A stretch of 64,000 nt of DNA from DATEOR01 sp963766725. Its GTDB lineage: Bacteria > Actinomycetota > Thermoleophilia > Gaiellales > Gaiellaceae. The stretch covers positions 1-64,000 of the forward strand of contig CAVYBK010000010.1 of NCBI GenBank assembly GCA_963766725.1, in the 5' to 3' direction. Made by a program: the position numbers and the translations under genes. The notes under the pieces were generated by a model that saw nothing but the letters and a program-made list of their open reading frames with translations, was not told where the DNA came from and did no database searches. This document shows, one piece after another, positions 33,803 to 43,694 of this stretch (the stretch's first letter is position 1; each line of letters starts with the position of its first letter).

Positions 33803-34593
33803 GCTGCGAGCAGCGCGCGCACGACCTCGCCCGCCAGCCGGGCCGCCGAGCGCGGGCTGTGACGCTGGCGCCGGTAGGTGAGGTAGGCGGCCATGAACTT
33901 GTCGCCGGACCCGGTCGGGTCGCGCGCCTCGACCGGTCTCGCCGGCACGTGCTCCGCCAGCCCGTCGGAGAAGACGACCGCGCCGCGGCTCCCCAGGGTG
34001 ACGACCACCTCCGGCACGCCGAGCGACGCAAGCGACCGGTCGGCGAGCTCGAGCCCGAGCGCATCCGCTTCGTGCTCGGAGAGCTTGAGGATGTCCACGT
34101 GGCGCAGCACCTCGGGGTCGTAGTCGGCGTCGACCCGCACCTCGCCCTTCTCGGCCGGGCGGACGAGGCCCTGCCCCTCGTAGGAGAGGACGCGGCCGCG
34201 GTGGAGGAGCGCCAGCGTCTCGGCCGGGAAGTCGGCGCGCGTCAGGGCCCCCGCGTGCAGCCAGTCGGCCGGCCTGAGCGCGGCGTCGAGCCAGCTGTGC
34301 ACGTCCTCGGGCGTCCACGGCTCGCCGAGCTCCTCGATCTCCATCGTCCGGTGGTCGCCGTCGTTCTCGATCCGGAAGGTGATCGTGTGCTCCGCCGGGC
34401 GTGAGTAGACCGGAATGCCGAGCGCGTGCAGGCCCCGGCCGCTGTCTTCGGGCGCGATCTTCGTCGCGATCAGCGACGGCTGGCCGAGCAGGCGCAGGGC
34501 CTTGGCCGCGTAGAACGGCGCGCCGCCCAGGCGAGGGAGGCCGCCGTCAACGCGATCCAGCGAGACGAGCCCGACGACGCCGAGTTGGCGCAT
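33799..34593 (-). CDS. PfkB-family carbohydrate/nucleoside kinase
   Basis: A ribokinase-fold kinase of 264 residues. The start region is QLGVVGLVSLDRVDGG, and LGGAPFYAAKALRLLG is the first PfkB signature. The catalytic signature ARDPTGSGDKFMAAYLTY (D-T-G-x-G-D type with catalytic Asp) is intact. ATG 34593 lies inside the end of the CytX-like gene (overlap 47 bases). It is under the TPP riboswitch, so it may phosphorylate hydroxymethylpyrimidine, hydroxyethylthiazole or thiamine-derived substrates (inference). Confidence 0.82.
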   Translation of the reverse strand: MRQLGVVGLVSLDRVDGGLPRLGGAPFYAAKALRLLGQPSLIATKIAPEDSGRGLHALGIPVYSRPAEHTITFRIENDGDHRTMEIEELGEPWTPEDVHSWLDAALRPADWLHAGALTRADFPAETLALLHRGRVLSYEGQGLVRPAEKGEVRVDADYDPEVLRHVDILKLSEHEADALGLELADRSLASLGVPEVVVTLGSRGAVVFSDGLAEHVPARPVEARDPTGSGDKFMAAYLTYRRQRHSPRSAARLAGEVVRALLAA

Positions 34594-35872
34594 GCGCGTA
34601 CCGTAAGCCCGCGACGAGGGCGAAGGCGAGGGCGAACGAGGGGAGTGAGGCGCCGCCCGTGAAGTCGCCCGCCCCGGGAACGCGCCCGACCGCGTCCACC
34701 CACCAGGCGGGGCCGGTCGGCTGGATCCACTGGTAGAGCGCCACACCGGCGAGCCAGGCGGCGATCCCGCTCCAGCGGATTCGCACGGACTCGCGCGGGC
34801 CGTAGAGGAAGTCGGCGGCGAGGACGCCGAACAGCGGGACGAAGAGCGATCCCAGCATGAAGAGGAAACTCTGATACCGGCCGAGGTCGACGATGAGCGC
34901 GCCGCCGATCGCGAGACCGCCGATCCCGAGGACGAGGAGGCGCTGAGGGGCCTCGGGCACGAGGTTCTGCATCGAGACCGCTGCCGAATAGACGTTGGCG
35001 AAGGGCTCGTCCGTCTCGTCGACGGTGAGGGCGACGAGCGCGAGCGCGCTCGCGATTCCTCCCGCTGCGACCGAGGTGAGGAGGGCGGTCGTGTCGCTCG
35101 TTCCGCGCGAGAGGAAGAGAAGCGCGCCGAGACCGTACAGCCAGACGAGCGGGACGAAGTAGCCGATCGCGGTTCCCCAGAAGGCGTGGCGTGGCCGGCG
35201 AGCGAAGCGCGTGTAGTCGGCCGCGAGCGGAAGCCACGACGCCGCCATGGCCACGGTGAGGTCGACGCCTTGCCAGAACGTGAGGCCGCCCGCCGCGTCG
35301 GCGTTCCAGAGATCGCCGGTGCTCGCACCGTCCAGCGCCCACCACGTGAGGTAGCCGACGGACGCGGCCACCGCCCAGACCGCGAACCGCCGGACGTACT
35401 TGCGGACGAAGGCGATCGGGCCGGCGAGCGCGAGCGCAAGCGTGATCGCCCCGAAGACGAGGACCCAGACCCAGCGCTCGCGGAAGCCGAAGACGCGGTC
35501 AGCGAGGGCGTTCGCCGCGGCCGCGATGACGATCAGCTCGAAGGTCGCCCAGCCCAGGTTCTGCACGACGTTGAGCACCGTCGGCGCGTACGAGCCGCGC
35601 TGCCCGAGCGGCTGCCGCATGAGCACCATCCCCGGGAGGCGGCGCTCGGCGCCGATGTAGCCCGCGAAGCCGAGGAGGGCGCAGCCGAGGGCGGCGCCGA
35701 CCACGATCGCGAGCAGTCCCCGCTGGAGGCCCAGGCCGGCGAGGTACGTGCCGGCGACCAGGACGAGCAGGCTGATGCCGAGGTTCCCCCAGAGCAGGGT
35801 GAGGTCGCCGAGGGAGAGCGTGCGCAGCCGGTCGGGAACCGGTGTGACGCCCCAAGTTCGCTCGTTCTTCAT
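34547..35872 (-). CDS. cytX: NCS1-family nucleobase/thiamine-precursor permease (CytX-like)
   Basis: A 441-residue membrane transporter with about 12 helices. It begins with the NCS1 hallmark LLWGNLGISLLVLVAGTYL, followed by GxRGSYAPTVLNVVQNLGW, ADYTRFARRPRHAFWGTAIGY (conserved Asp-Tyr) and LGRYQSFLFMLGSLFVPLFG. A TPP riboswitch lies immediately upstream, which is the known arrangement for CytX, a hydroxymethylpyrimidine importer. Start ATG 35872 follows the aptamer's GGGAG. Confidence 0.87.
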   Translation of the reverse strand: MKNERTWGVTPVPDRLRTLSLGDLTLLWGNLGISLLVLVAGTYLAGLGLQRGLLAIVVGAALGCALLGFAGYIGAERRLPGMVLMRQPLGQRGSYAPTVLNVVQNLGWATFELIVIAAAANALADRVFGFRERWVWVLVFGAITLALALAGPIAFVRKYVRRFAVWAVAASVGYLTWWALDGASTGDLWNADAAGGLTFWQGVDLTVAMAASWLPLAADYTRFARRPRHAFWGTAIGYFVPLVWLYGLGALLFLSRGTSDTTALLTSVAAGGIASALALVALTVDETDEPFANVYSAAVSMQNLVPEAPQRLLVLGIGGLAIGGALIVDLGRYQSFLFMLGSLFVPLFGVLAADFLYGPRESVRIRWSGIAAWLAGVALYQWIQPTGPAWWVDAVGRVPGAGDFTGGASLPSFALAFALVAGLRYAHAPTRRRRARLAGSR

Positions 35873-35961
35873 GCGCTCCCTTCGCTGGCATTACCCAGAT
35901 CAGGTTCTCGGGTCAGGGCGTTTGGCCCACTCTCAGCCGCCGTGCGGCTCCCCGGTCGGTA
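35873..35961 (-). promoter_or_regulatory. TPP riboswitch (thi box)
   Basis: On the minus strand the sequence has CGGCGGCTGAGAGTGG, then ACCTGATCTGG and GTAATGCCAGCGAAGGGA, the two conserved halves of the THI element (CTGAGA and ACCTGATCTGG-x-TAATGCCAGCG-AAGGGA). It ends at the CytX-like ATG, so the GGGAGC that could serve as the Shine-Dalgarno lies inside the aptamer's last stem. Thiamine pyrophosphate binding would thus block translation initiation (inference from position). High similarity to the consensus. Confidence 0.95.
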
Positions 35962-35972
35962 CGCGGGCGAGT

Positions 35973-36557
35973 CTACCCGGCCACGATCGTCTCGATGCCG
36001 TCCGCGGCCCGCGCCAGCGACTCGTCGTCGAAGAGGTACGCCACGGCGTTCTCGACCTCGTGTGCCGGCCCGTCGAGGGAGTCGGAGCCGCCCGCTCCGT
36101 TCAGCGCGTAGCGGATCGGGATCTCATGCGTGACGACCAGCACGGTGTCGTGCGGCAGCTTCAGCAGGCGGCGGAAGGCCTGCGCGTACCGAAGCGCCGC
36201 GTCGTCCAGGCTCTCCCCGCCCGGAAAGGGAACCTCGCGCGCGTGCGAGTGCTTCCAGGCGCGATAGGCGTCGAGCGTCTCGCCCTCGAGGTCGCCGACG
36301 TCGATGTCGTCGAGCAGCGGCTCCTCCACGAGGGGGACGTGGCGCCCGGCGAGCGCGATCTCTGCGGTCTCCCTCGTCCGGGAGAAGCGCGTGTGGAAAC
36401 AGAGGTCGAAGCCGATGTTCGCGACCTCCACGCCGAGCTTGTGCGCCTGTGACCGCCCTTCCTCGGTGAGCGGCACGTCCACCGACGGGTCGCCGTTGAT
36501 CCGCCGCTCGAGGTTGAGCACCGACTCACCGTGCCGGGCGAAGACGAAGAGCCTCAC
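35973..36557 (-). CDS. histidine phosphatase superfamily protein
   Basis: A 194-residue phosphatase of the phosphoglycerate-mutase fold. RHGES (residues 8-12) supplies the catalytic His, and the second His is in VVTHEIP. PLTEEGRSQAHKLG and the TRFSRTRETAEIAL segment are typical. Substrate unknown. Its start lies 9 bases downstream of the restored stop of the FAD oxidoreductase (36567), so the two genes are likely co-transcribed. Confidence 0.87.
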   Translation of the reverse strand: MRLFVFARHGESVLNLERRINGDPSVDVPLTEEGRSQAHKLGVEVANIGFDLCFHTRFSRTRETAEIALAGRHVPLVEEPLLDDIDVGDLEGETLDAYRAWKHSHAREVPFPGGESLDDAALRYAQAFRRLLKLPHDTVLVVTHEIPIRYALNGAGGSDSLDGPAHEVENAVAYLFDDESLARAADGIETIVAG

Positions 36558-36566
36558 GCCCGGAGG

Positions 36567-37719
36567 CTAAATGACGAACGCTTCCTCGCGAGGCTCGCCC
36601 TGCGTCGAACCGAGCGGCCGAGAAGGCGGAGAGGTCGAGCGTCGGCTTGGCGCCGATCACCCGCTCGGCGAGGTGCTCGCCGATCGCCGGGCTCTGCTGG
36701 AAGCCGTGGCCGGAGAAGCCGGTCGCGTAGAGGAAGCGCGACGGCTCGGTCGCCTCCCCGACGATCGCGTTGTGATCCGGGCTCATCTCGTAGTAGCCCC
36801 ACCACGATGACTGGATCGGGAGCTCCTCGAGCATCGGCAGCCGGCGGGTCCCCTGCGTGGCGACGCCCTCGATCGTCGGCTCGCGGCCGCCGAAGACCAG
36901 GCCGGGGCCCTCGCGGTGGAAGTAGAAGCCGGTCGAGAAGTCGACGGTGAGCGGGACGACGTCAGGCAGCCCCGGGGCCTCGGGCGTGTAGTGCATCCAC
37001 CGCACCTCGCCCTCGACGGGGAGGTTCATGCCGACGAGGGCGGCCACGTCCTTGGACCAGACACCCGCGGTGCAGACGACCGTGTCGGTCTTGATGCGTC
37101 CCTCGGTCGTGTCGACGCCGAGAATCTTGTTGCCGAGGACGGGGATACGCGTCACGTCGACGCCCTGCTTGATTCGCACGCCCTTCTCCGCAGCCGCCGC
37201 CGCGTAGCCCCGGACGACTGCCTCCGGCGTGGCGAAGCCGTCGCGGGGGCAGTAGGTCGCGCCGCGCAGGCCCTCGGTGCTCAACTGCGGGACGAGCTCG
37301 AGCACCTCGTCCAGGGTCAGCTCGGTCGAGAGCACGCCGAGCGAGCCCTGCAGGCGGACGGCCTCGCGGAAGCGGCCCACGTCGTCGTCCGAGTCGAGCA
37401 GGAAGAGGTAGCCCGTCTCGCGGAAGTCGATGCCCGTTCCGATCTTCTCCTCGAAGTTGCGGAACTCGAGCAGCGAGATGAGCGCGATGCGGATGTTGAT
37501 CTCGTCGGCGAACTGCGCCCGGATGCCGCCCGCGGACTTGCTCGTCGACCCGCTCCCGAGGGTCTCCCGCTCGCAGAGCACGACGTCCGTGACGCCGAGC
37601 TGCGCGAGGTGGTACGCCGTGCTCGTGCCCATGGCGCCGCCGCCGACGATCACGACCTGAGCCGAGTCTCCTGGCACGGACAGATTCTTCCTCGTTGACG
37701 GGACGGTGCGGGCAGGCAA
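36567..37719 (-). CDS. FAD-dependent oxidoreductase of the glycine/sarcosine oxidase family
   Basis: A DAO-fold flavoenzyme of about 380 residues. The FAD motif is VVIVGGGAMGTSTAYHLA, followed by CERETLGSGSTSKSAGGIRAQF. Late segments SPDHNAIVGEATEPSRFLYATGFSGHG fit amine- or amino-acid-oxidising members such as sarcosine oxidase-beta/glycine oxidase. GTG 37677 is an alternative start closer to the fold. The end of the frame is odd: FSAARFDAGRASR is followed by an unrelated tail, whereas one base shift near 36588 gives EEAFVI and TAG at 36567, the usual ending. A one-base indel is likely. Confidence 0.8.
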
Positions 37720-37729
37720 GAGTCACGCC

Positions 37730-38489
37730 ATGGAGGGACGCGTCGCCATCGTCACCGGCGCCGGACGCGGCATCGGCCGCGCAACGGCGCTCGCGCTGGC
37801 CTCCCGAGGCGCCCGCGTGCTCGGCGTCTCCCGCACCGAGGACGAGCTCGCGTCCCTTGCCGAGGAGGCTCCGATCGAGGTCCTCGCGGAGTCGGTCGCG
37901 ACGGAGGAGGGCTGCGAACGCATCGTCGCCGAGGCGCGCAGCCGGCTCGGCCCCGTCGAGATCCTCGTTCTCAACGCGGGGATCGGCTCGGGCCACGAGC
38001 GCGAGATCTGGGCGCAGGAGACCGATGTCTGGCGCGAGTCGATGGCGGTGAACCTCGACGGCCCGTTCTTCCTCTCCCGCGCTGTCTCCGCGGACATGAA
38101 GGAAGGAGGCTGGGGGCGCATCGTCATGGTCAGCTCCACCTCCGGCGAGATCGGGTCGCCGAGGACGTCCGCCTACACGGCCTCGAAGCACGGGCTCATG
38201 GGGCTCATGCGCTCGGCCGCGCAGGACCTCGGGCCCTCACGGCGCGACCTGCAACGCCGTGCTGCCGGGCTGGGTGCGGACGGAGATGGCCGAGCGCTCC
38301 GCGCGGATCGAGGCCGAGCGGCGAGGCGTGACCGTCGAGGAGGTGTGGGCGGAGCGGGCCGCTGCCTATCCCGGGAACCGCGTCGTGACGCCCGAAGAGG
38401 TGGCGGAGGTGATCGCCTTCCTCGCGAGCGACGCGGCGAGCGGGGTGAACGGCGAAGGCGTCACCGTCGCGCTCGGCGGCCTGTGGTGA
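37730..38489 (+). CDS. short-chain dehydrogenase/reductase (frameshifted)
   Basis: A classical SDR of about 252 residues. It has NAD motif VTGAGRGIGRATALALA, LNAGIG, and the catalytic YTASK (SSTSGEIGSPRTSAYTASKHG). After AAQDLGP the frame is lost at about 38239, where one extra T intervenes. The other frame continues HGATCNAVLPGWVRTEMAER and ends VNGEGVTVALGGLW. Restored, it is a normal FabG-like enzyme. Substrate unknown. It is next to the acyl-CoA dehydrogenase, suggesting a role in acyl-CoA catabolism. Confidence 0.86.
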
Positions 38490-38513
38490 AATCCCACGGC
38501 TTAGGATGAGCCC

Positions 38514-39680
38514 GTGAGCAAGGTCGCCTCAGAGCCGTTCGGACTGTCCGACGAGCAGCGCGAGATCCAGGCGCTCTGCCGTGAGTTCGCGCAGCGCGAG
38601 ATCCGCCCGATCTCCCAGGCCGTCGACGAGGCGGACACCGAGATGCCGTGGGAGGTCTGGTACAAGGCCGCCGAGGTCGGGATCACGTCGTTCATGCTCC
38701 CGGAGGAGTACGGAGGCGGCGGCATGACCGACTGCCTCACCGGCTGCATCGTCCAGGAGGAGCTCTGCTGGGGTTGCTCCGGGATCGGCAACCTCGTCAC
38801 CTCGGGCGGCTTCTTCGCCGAGCCGGTGCTCGCGCTCGGCAGCGACGAGCAGAAGCGCCGCTGGATCGAGCCGCTGACGGGCGAAAAGCCCGTGCTGACA
38901 GCGCTCGCCACGACCGAGCCGGGCGCCGGCTCGGACGCCGCCTCGATCCAGACCACCGCGACGAAGTCGGGCGAGGGCTATGTCCTCCGCGGGCAGAAGA
39001 GCTGGATCTCGAACGGCGGCATCGCGGACTTCTACGTCGTCTTCGCGACCGTCGCCCCCGGCACACGCTCGAAGGGAGTGACGGCGTTCGTCGTCGAGAA
39101 GGGCGACCAGGGAGTGAGCTTCGGCGCGCCGATGAAGAAGATGGGCCAGCGCGCGATCCTCAACGCGGAGATGTTCCTCGAGGACGCCGAGTTGCCCGCC
39201 GATCGGCGCCTCGGCGACGAGGGACGGGGCTTCTACGGGCTCATGCACACGTTCGACCGCTCGCGCGTGACTCTGGGCGCGGCGGCGACGGGCCTCGCGC
39301 GTGCGGCGCTCGAATACGCGGTCGAGTACTCGAAGTCCCGCGAGCAGTTCGGGAAGCCGATCGCCGAGCACCAGGCCGTCGCCTTCCGGCTCGCCGACAT
39401 GGCGACGCGCGTCGACGCATCGCGGCTCCTCGTCTGGCGAGCCGCACGCAAGGTGGACGCTGGCGAGCCGGCCTCGCTCGAGGCGGCGATGGCGAAGCTC
39501 TTCGCCTCCGAGACGGCGATGTGGTGCACCTGGGCGGCGGTGCAGACGCTGGGCGGCTGGGGCTACTCGCGCGAGTACCCGGTCGAGAAGTGGATGCGGG
39601 ACGCCAAGCTCGAGGAGATCGAGGAAGGCACGTCCGACATCCAGCGCCTCATCATCTCGCGACGCCTCCTCGAGTCTTGA
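38514..39680 (+). CDS. acyl-CoA dehydrogenase
   Basis: A 388-residue flavoenzyme introducing a trans-2 double bond into an acyl-CoA. It has LSDEQREIQALCREFAQREI at the N-terminus, TEPGAGSDAASIQT (FAD/substrate loop), SWISNGGIADFYVVFA, and the catalytic base region KLEEIEEGTSDIQR. Length is typical for the family. The GTG start at 38514 is near the previous gene. Its stop overlaps the next gene's TTG start as TTGA, so the two are coupled. Confidence 0.92.
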   Translation: MSKVASEPFGLSDEQREIQALCREFAQREIRPISQAVDEADTEMPWEVWYKAAEVGITSFMLPEEYGGGGMTDCLTGCIVQEELCWGCSGIGNLVTSGGFFAEPVLALGSDEQKRRWIEPLTGEKPVLTALATTEPGAGSDAASIQTTATKSGEGYVLRGQKSWISNGGIADFYVVFATVAPGTRSKGVTAFVVEKGDQGVSFGAPMKKMGQRAILNAEMFLEDAELPADRRLGDEGRGFYGLMHTFDRSRVTLGAAATGLARAALEYAVEYSKSREQFGKPIAEHQAVAFRLADMATRVDASRLLVWRAARKVDAGEPASLEAAMAKLFASETAMWCTWAAVQTLGGWGYSREYPVEKWMRDAKLEEIEEGTSDIQRLIISRRLLES

Positions 39681-41744
39681 GCCGGGACCTCCGGGCGCTG
39701 TTCAATCCGCGCTCCGTCGCGATTCTCGGGGCTTCCAACGACCCTGCGAAGTGGGGCAACCGCCTCGCGCTGGGCGCCCTCCGGGGTGAGGGAAGCCGCG
39801 CGGTCTACCTCGTGAACCGAAACGGCGGCGAGATCCTCGAGCGGCAGGCCTACCCCACGCTGGCAGACCTGCCCGAGGCGCCGGAGCTCGTCGTGCTCTC
39901 GGTTCCCGCCGACGGGTTCGAGGACGCCGTCGACGCATCGCTCGCCGCGGGCGCGAAGGCGCTCGTCGGGATCACCACCGGGCTCGGGGAGACAGGCGAC
40001 GAAGGCCGGGCCCGGGAGGCCGCGATCGTCGAGCGCGTTCGGGCGGCGGGCGCCGTCCTCCTCGGGCCGAACTGTCTCGGGATCTTCGACTCCGCGACGA
40101 GCCTCGACCTCGGCTGGAGCGAGCTCCAGGGCGGCTCCATCGGCCTCGTCTCGCAGAGCGGCAATCTCGCGCTCGAGCTCGCCCTGCTCGCCGAGGACTA
40201 CGGGCTCGGCTTCTCGCGCTTCGCGTCGCTCGGGAACCAGGCCGACCTCGAGGCGGGCGAGCTCGTCCGCAGCCTGATCGACCACGAGCCGACCCGCGTC
40301 ATCGCCCTCTACTGCGAGGACTTCCGCGACGGACGGGCCTTCGCGCGCGCCGCGCAGGAAGCGGTCGAGGCCGGGAAGCCCGTCGTGCTCCTCACCGTCG
40401 GAGGCGGAGAGGTCAGCGCCCAGGCGGCGAGGTCGCACACAGGCGCGCTGGTCAGCAGCGCCACGGCAGTCGAAGCCGCCTGCCGCGCCGCGGGGATGCA
40501 GCGCGTGCGCTCGCCGCGCGAGCTCGTCGATCTCGCGCAGGCAGAGCTCGCGCGGGTCAAGCCGCGCGGGCGACGGGTCGTCGTCGTGGGCGACGGGGGC
40601 GGGCACGGGATCGTCGCCTCCGACGTCGCCTCCGCCGAGGGCCTCGAGCTTCCAGCGCTCTCGGACGACCTGCAGGGGCGAATCGCCCCGCACCTTCCCG
40701 ATGCGGCGCCCACGCGCAACCCCGTCGACTTCGCGGGTGCCGGCGAGCAGTTCCTCACGATCTTCGAGGAGGTGACGAGGCTCATCCTCGAGTCCGGCGA
40801 GGTGGACGCGGCCCTCGTGACGGGCTATTTCGGCGGCTACAGCGAGTTCTCGGACGAGTTCCAGGCAGAGGAGACCGAGGTCGCGCTCGGAATGGCCCGC
40901 GCCGCAGCTGAGAGCGGCCGCGCGCTCGTCGTCCAGTCGATGTATCCGCGCTCGCCCTCGCTCGTCGCCCTGCGGGAGGCCGGCGTGCCCGTCTACCGCG
41001 AGATCGAGGCCGCGGCCTGGGCTCTCGCGCGGCTCGCGGACCAGGCGGAGCAGCCCCCACGTGGGGTTCCCGAGCTTCCGCAGCCGGTGGACGGGCCACG
41101 GCCCGACGGTTACTGGGAGTCACGGGAGCTTCTGGCATCCGCGGGCATCGAGTTTCCGTCCGCCCGGCGAGTGGCGGACTTCGACGAGGCACGTGCGGCT
41201 GCGGCCGAGCTCGGTTATCCGGTCGTCGTCAAGGCGCTCGGGCTCTTGCACAAGTCGGACGCCGGCGGCGTCGCGCTCGGCATCGAGGACGAGCAGGCTC
41301 TCGAAGAATCGTTGGCAAAAATGGCAACATTGTCTGCCGAAGGGTACTCCGTCGAACGGATGGCGCCGGTGGGCGACGGCGTCGAGCTCATCGCCGGCTC
41401 AATCCAGGATGCGCGCTTCGGCCCGGTCGTCCTCGTCGGCCTCGGCGGCGTCTACGCGGAGTTGCTGGACGACACCGCGGTGGCGCTCGCTCCCGTCGAC
41501 GCCTCACAGGCCGAGGAGCTCATCCGCTCGCTCCGCGGCTCGGCGATCCTGGCCGGCGCGCGGGGCACGACCGCCCGTGGACGTGGCGGCGGCGGCCGAG
41601 GCGGTAGCCGCGCTCTCGCGCCTCGCGGCGTCCCGTCCCGACCTCGGCGAGATCGAGATCAACCCGCTGCTCGTGACCCCCGACGGAGCGCTTGCCCTCG
41701 ATGCCCGCGCTCTGAGCGGGGAGAATGGCGCCGATGCTCGCTGA
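39677..41744 (+). CDS. ADP-forming acyl-CoA synthetase (fused alpha-beta; frameshifted)
   Basis: A fused acetate-CoA-ligase (ADP-forming)-type protein of about 688 residues. It has CoA-binding NPRSVAILGASNDPAKWG, then LLGPNCLGIFD, SQSGNLALELALLAEDYG and SHTGALV with the putative phosphohistidine region. An ATP-grasp-like part follows, GIEFPSARRVADFDEA and VVKALGLLHKSDAGGVALG. The frame breaks near 41567; the other frame gives PPVDVAAAAEAVAALSRLAA and EINPLLVTPDG, the proper ending. The TTG start at 39677 is coupled to the acyl-CoA dehydrogenase. It makes an acyl-CoA for beta-oxidation. Confidence 0.87.
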
Positions 41745-42540
41745 GGGAACCTTCGAAGGGAAGGTCGCGCTCGTCACCGGCGGAGGCAGCGGCCTCGGCC
41801 GCGCCTTCGCGCTCGAGTTCGCGCGCCTCGGGGCCGGCGTCGTCGTCGCAGGCCGGCGGCCGGAGCCTTTGGACGAGACCGTCGGCTTGATCGAGGGCCA
41901 GGGCGGGAAGGCGCTGGGGCAGCCGACCGACGTTCGCGACCCCGAGCAGGTGGACGCCCTCGTCGCCGCGGCGGTAGACCGTTTCGGACGGGTCGACGTC
42001 CTCGTGAACAACGCCGCGGGCAACTTCGTCGTCAAGGCGGAGGAGCTGTCGCCGAACGGCTGGCGCGCGGTGGTCGCGATCGTCCTCGACGGCGGCTTTC
42101 TCTGCTCGCGCGCGGCGGGGCGGCAGATGATCGAACAGGGCGACGGCGGCGCGATCCTCAGCGTGATCGCGAGCTATGCCTGGACGGGCGGCCCGGGCAC
42201 GATCCACTCGGCCGCGGCGAAGGCCGGCATCGTCGCCATGACCCGGACGCTCGCGGTCGAGTGGGCTCCGCACCGGATCCGCGCGAACTGCATCTGCCCC
42301 GGGCCGACCGACACCGAAGGCGCCGGCCAGGCGCTCTGGCCGACGGAGGAGGACCGGAAGCGGGTGGCCGCGACGGTTCCGGCGGGCCGGCTCGCCACGC
42401 CGGAGGAAGTCGCGTGGTGGGCGACGGCTCTCTGCTCGCCGTACGCCGACTACATCACCGGCGAGACGCTCACGATCGACGGCGGGCACTGGCTCGAGCA
42501 GGACTCCTACATGCCCGCGCTCGGCAAGACGCCGCGCTAG
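41725..42540 (+). CDS. SDR of the 2,4-dienoyl-CoA reductase (DECR) type
   Basis: A 271-residue SDR. NAD motif VTGGGSGLGRAFALEFARLG, then the family segment VNNAAGNFVVKAEELSPNGW and, instead of the standard YxxxK, TIHSAAAKAGIVAMTRTLA, which is characteristic of bacterial DECR-like enzymes that reduce 2,4-dienoyl-CoA with NADPH. It ends HWLEQDSYMPALG. It overlaps the end of the acyl-CoA synthetase gene by about 20 bases. Role in degrading unsaturated acyl chains. Confidence 0.9.
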   Translation: MAPMLAEGTFEGKVALVTGGGSGLGRAFALEFARLGAGVVVAGRRPEPLDETVGLIEGQGGKALGQPTDVRDPEQVDALVAAAVDRFGRVDVLVNNAAGNFVVKAEELSPNGWRAVVAIVLDGGFLCSRAAGRQMIEQGDGGAILSVIASYAWTGGPGTIHSAAAKAGIVAMTRTLAVEWAPHRIRANCICPGPTDTEGAGQALWPTEEDRKRVAATVPAGRLATPEEVAWWATALCSPYADYITGETLTIDGGHWLEQDSYMPALGKTPR

Positions 42541-42543
42541 GGC

Positions 42544-43683
42544 TCAGCCGGCGGCGGCCGGTTCCGGATCCGGCTCTTCGCCCTTGAGCGAAGGCGCGTC
42601 GCCGATCCCGGAGGGAAGGACGCGCAGCGCGTCGGCCGGGAGGTGGAGCTGCACCGGAGTCCCCTGCTCGTACGGGATCCCCGCGCCCGTGTTCTGCACC
42701 AGGGCCTGAAGGGACTCTCCGGTGGCCGCGCGCACGATCACCTGGATCGCGGAGCCGACGTAGACGACGCGCTCGACCATTCCCGGGATTCGGTTCGGCC
42801 CGGACTCCGAGCCGTGCTCCTCGAGGCCGATGCGCTCCGGCCGGATGACGATCTTCGCCTCGCCGGTGACGTCGAGGTCGGTTCCGCGCGTCTCGAGCTC
42901 GTAGCCGTCGACTGCGACCTTGCACGCGCTCGTCGAGGTGCTGACGATTCGCGCGGCCATGAGGTTCGAGACGCCGAGGAAGTCTGCGACGAAGAGCGTC
43001 TCGGGATCCTCGTAGACGTCGCGGGGGTTGCCGACCTGCTCGACCTTGCCGCCGTTCATGACGGCCAGCCGGTCGGACATCGTCAGCGCCTCCTCCTGGT
43101 CGTGCGTGACGTAGAGGAACGTGATGCCGACCTCCTGCTGCAGCGCCTTGAGCTCGATCTGCAGTGTCTTGCGAAGCTTTGCGTCGAGTGCGCCGAGCGG
43201 CTCGTCGAGCAGCAGCACTGCGGGGTTGAGGATCAACGCGCGGGCGAGCGCAACGCGCTGCTGCTGGCCGCCCGAGAGCTGCGAGGACTTCCGCCGCTCG
43301 TACCCGGTGAGCTGCACGAGCTCGAGCGCCTTGCCGACGCGGTCGCGGATCTCCGCCTTCGGCCGCTTCGCGCGCTTCAACCCGAAGGCGATGTTGTCGT
43401 AGACGTTCAGGTGCGGGAAGAGCGCGTAGTTCTGAAAGACGGTGTTCACGTTGCGCTGGTGCGGCGGCGTGTAGGCGACGTCGGTTCCGTCGAGCACGAT
43501 CTGGCCCGAGGTCGGCCGCTCGAAGCCCGCGATCATCCGGAGGGTCGTCGTCTTCCCGCAGCCCGAGGGACCGAGGAGGGAGAAGAACTCCCCACCCGGC
43601 ACGTGCAGGTCGATGGCGTCCACCGCGCGCACGTCGGCGAACTCCTTCGTCAGCTTGCTCAGTTCGATCTCTCCGCGCGCCAT
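42544..43683 (-). CDS. spermidine/putrescine-type ABC transporter ATP-binding protein (PotA-like)
   Basis: A 379-residue ATPase of the polyamine/iron importer family. ATG 43683. It has Walker A GPSGCGKTTTLRM, signature SGGQQQRVALARALI, Walker B LLLDEPLGALDAKLR and a C-terminal TOBE domain (KIVIRPERIGLE, PGMVERVVYVGSAIQVIVRA). The binding gene order, periplasmic protein, two permeases, ATPase on the minus strand, matches PotDBCA. Substrate could be a polyamine or another cation. Confidence 0.9.
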   Translation of the reverse strand: MARGEIELSKLTKEFADVRAVDAIDLHVPGGEFFSLLGPSGCGKTTTLRMIAGFERPTSGQIVLDGTDVAYTPPHQRNVNTVFQNYALFPHLNVYDNIAFGLKRAKRPKAEIRDRVGKALELVQLTGYERRKSSQLSGGQQQRVALARALILNPAVLLLDEPLGALDAKLRKTLQIELKALQQEVGITFLYVTHDQEEALTMSDRLAVMNGGKVEQVGNPRDVYEDPETLFVADFLGVSNLMAARIVSTSTSACKVAVDGYELETRGTDLDVTGEAKIVIRPERIGLEEHGSESGPNRIPGMVERVVYVGSAIQVIVRAATGESLQALVQNTGAGIPYEQGTPVQLHLPADALRVLPSGIGDAPSLKGEEPDPEPAAAG

Positions 43684-43694
43684 GGCTTCCGAAG

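Noticed and set aside
38648..39676. Very long + frame reaching upstream of the ADP-forming synthetase
   Set aside because: The upstream 343 codons are an out-of-frame reading of the acyl-CoA dehydrogenase gene; the TTG at 39677 (TTGA overlap) begins the real protein.
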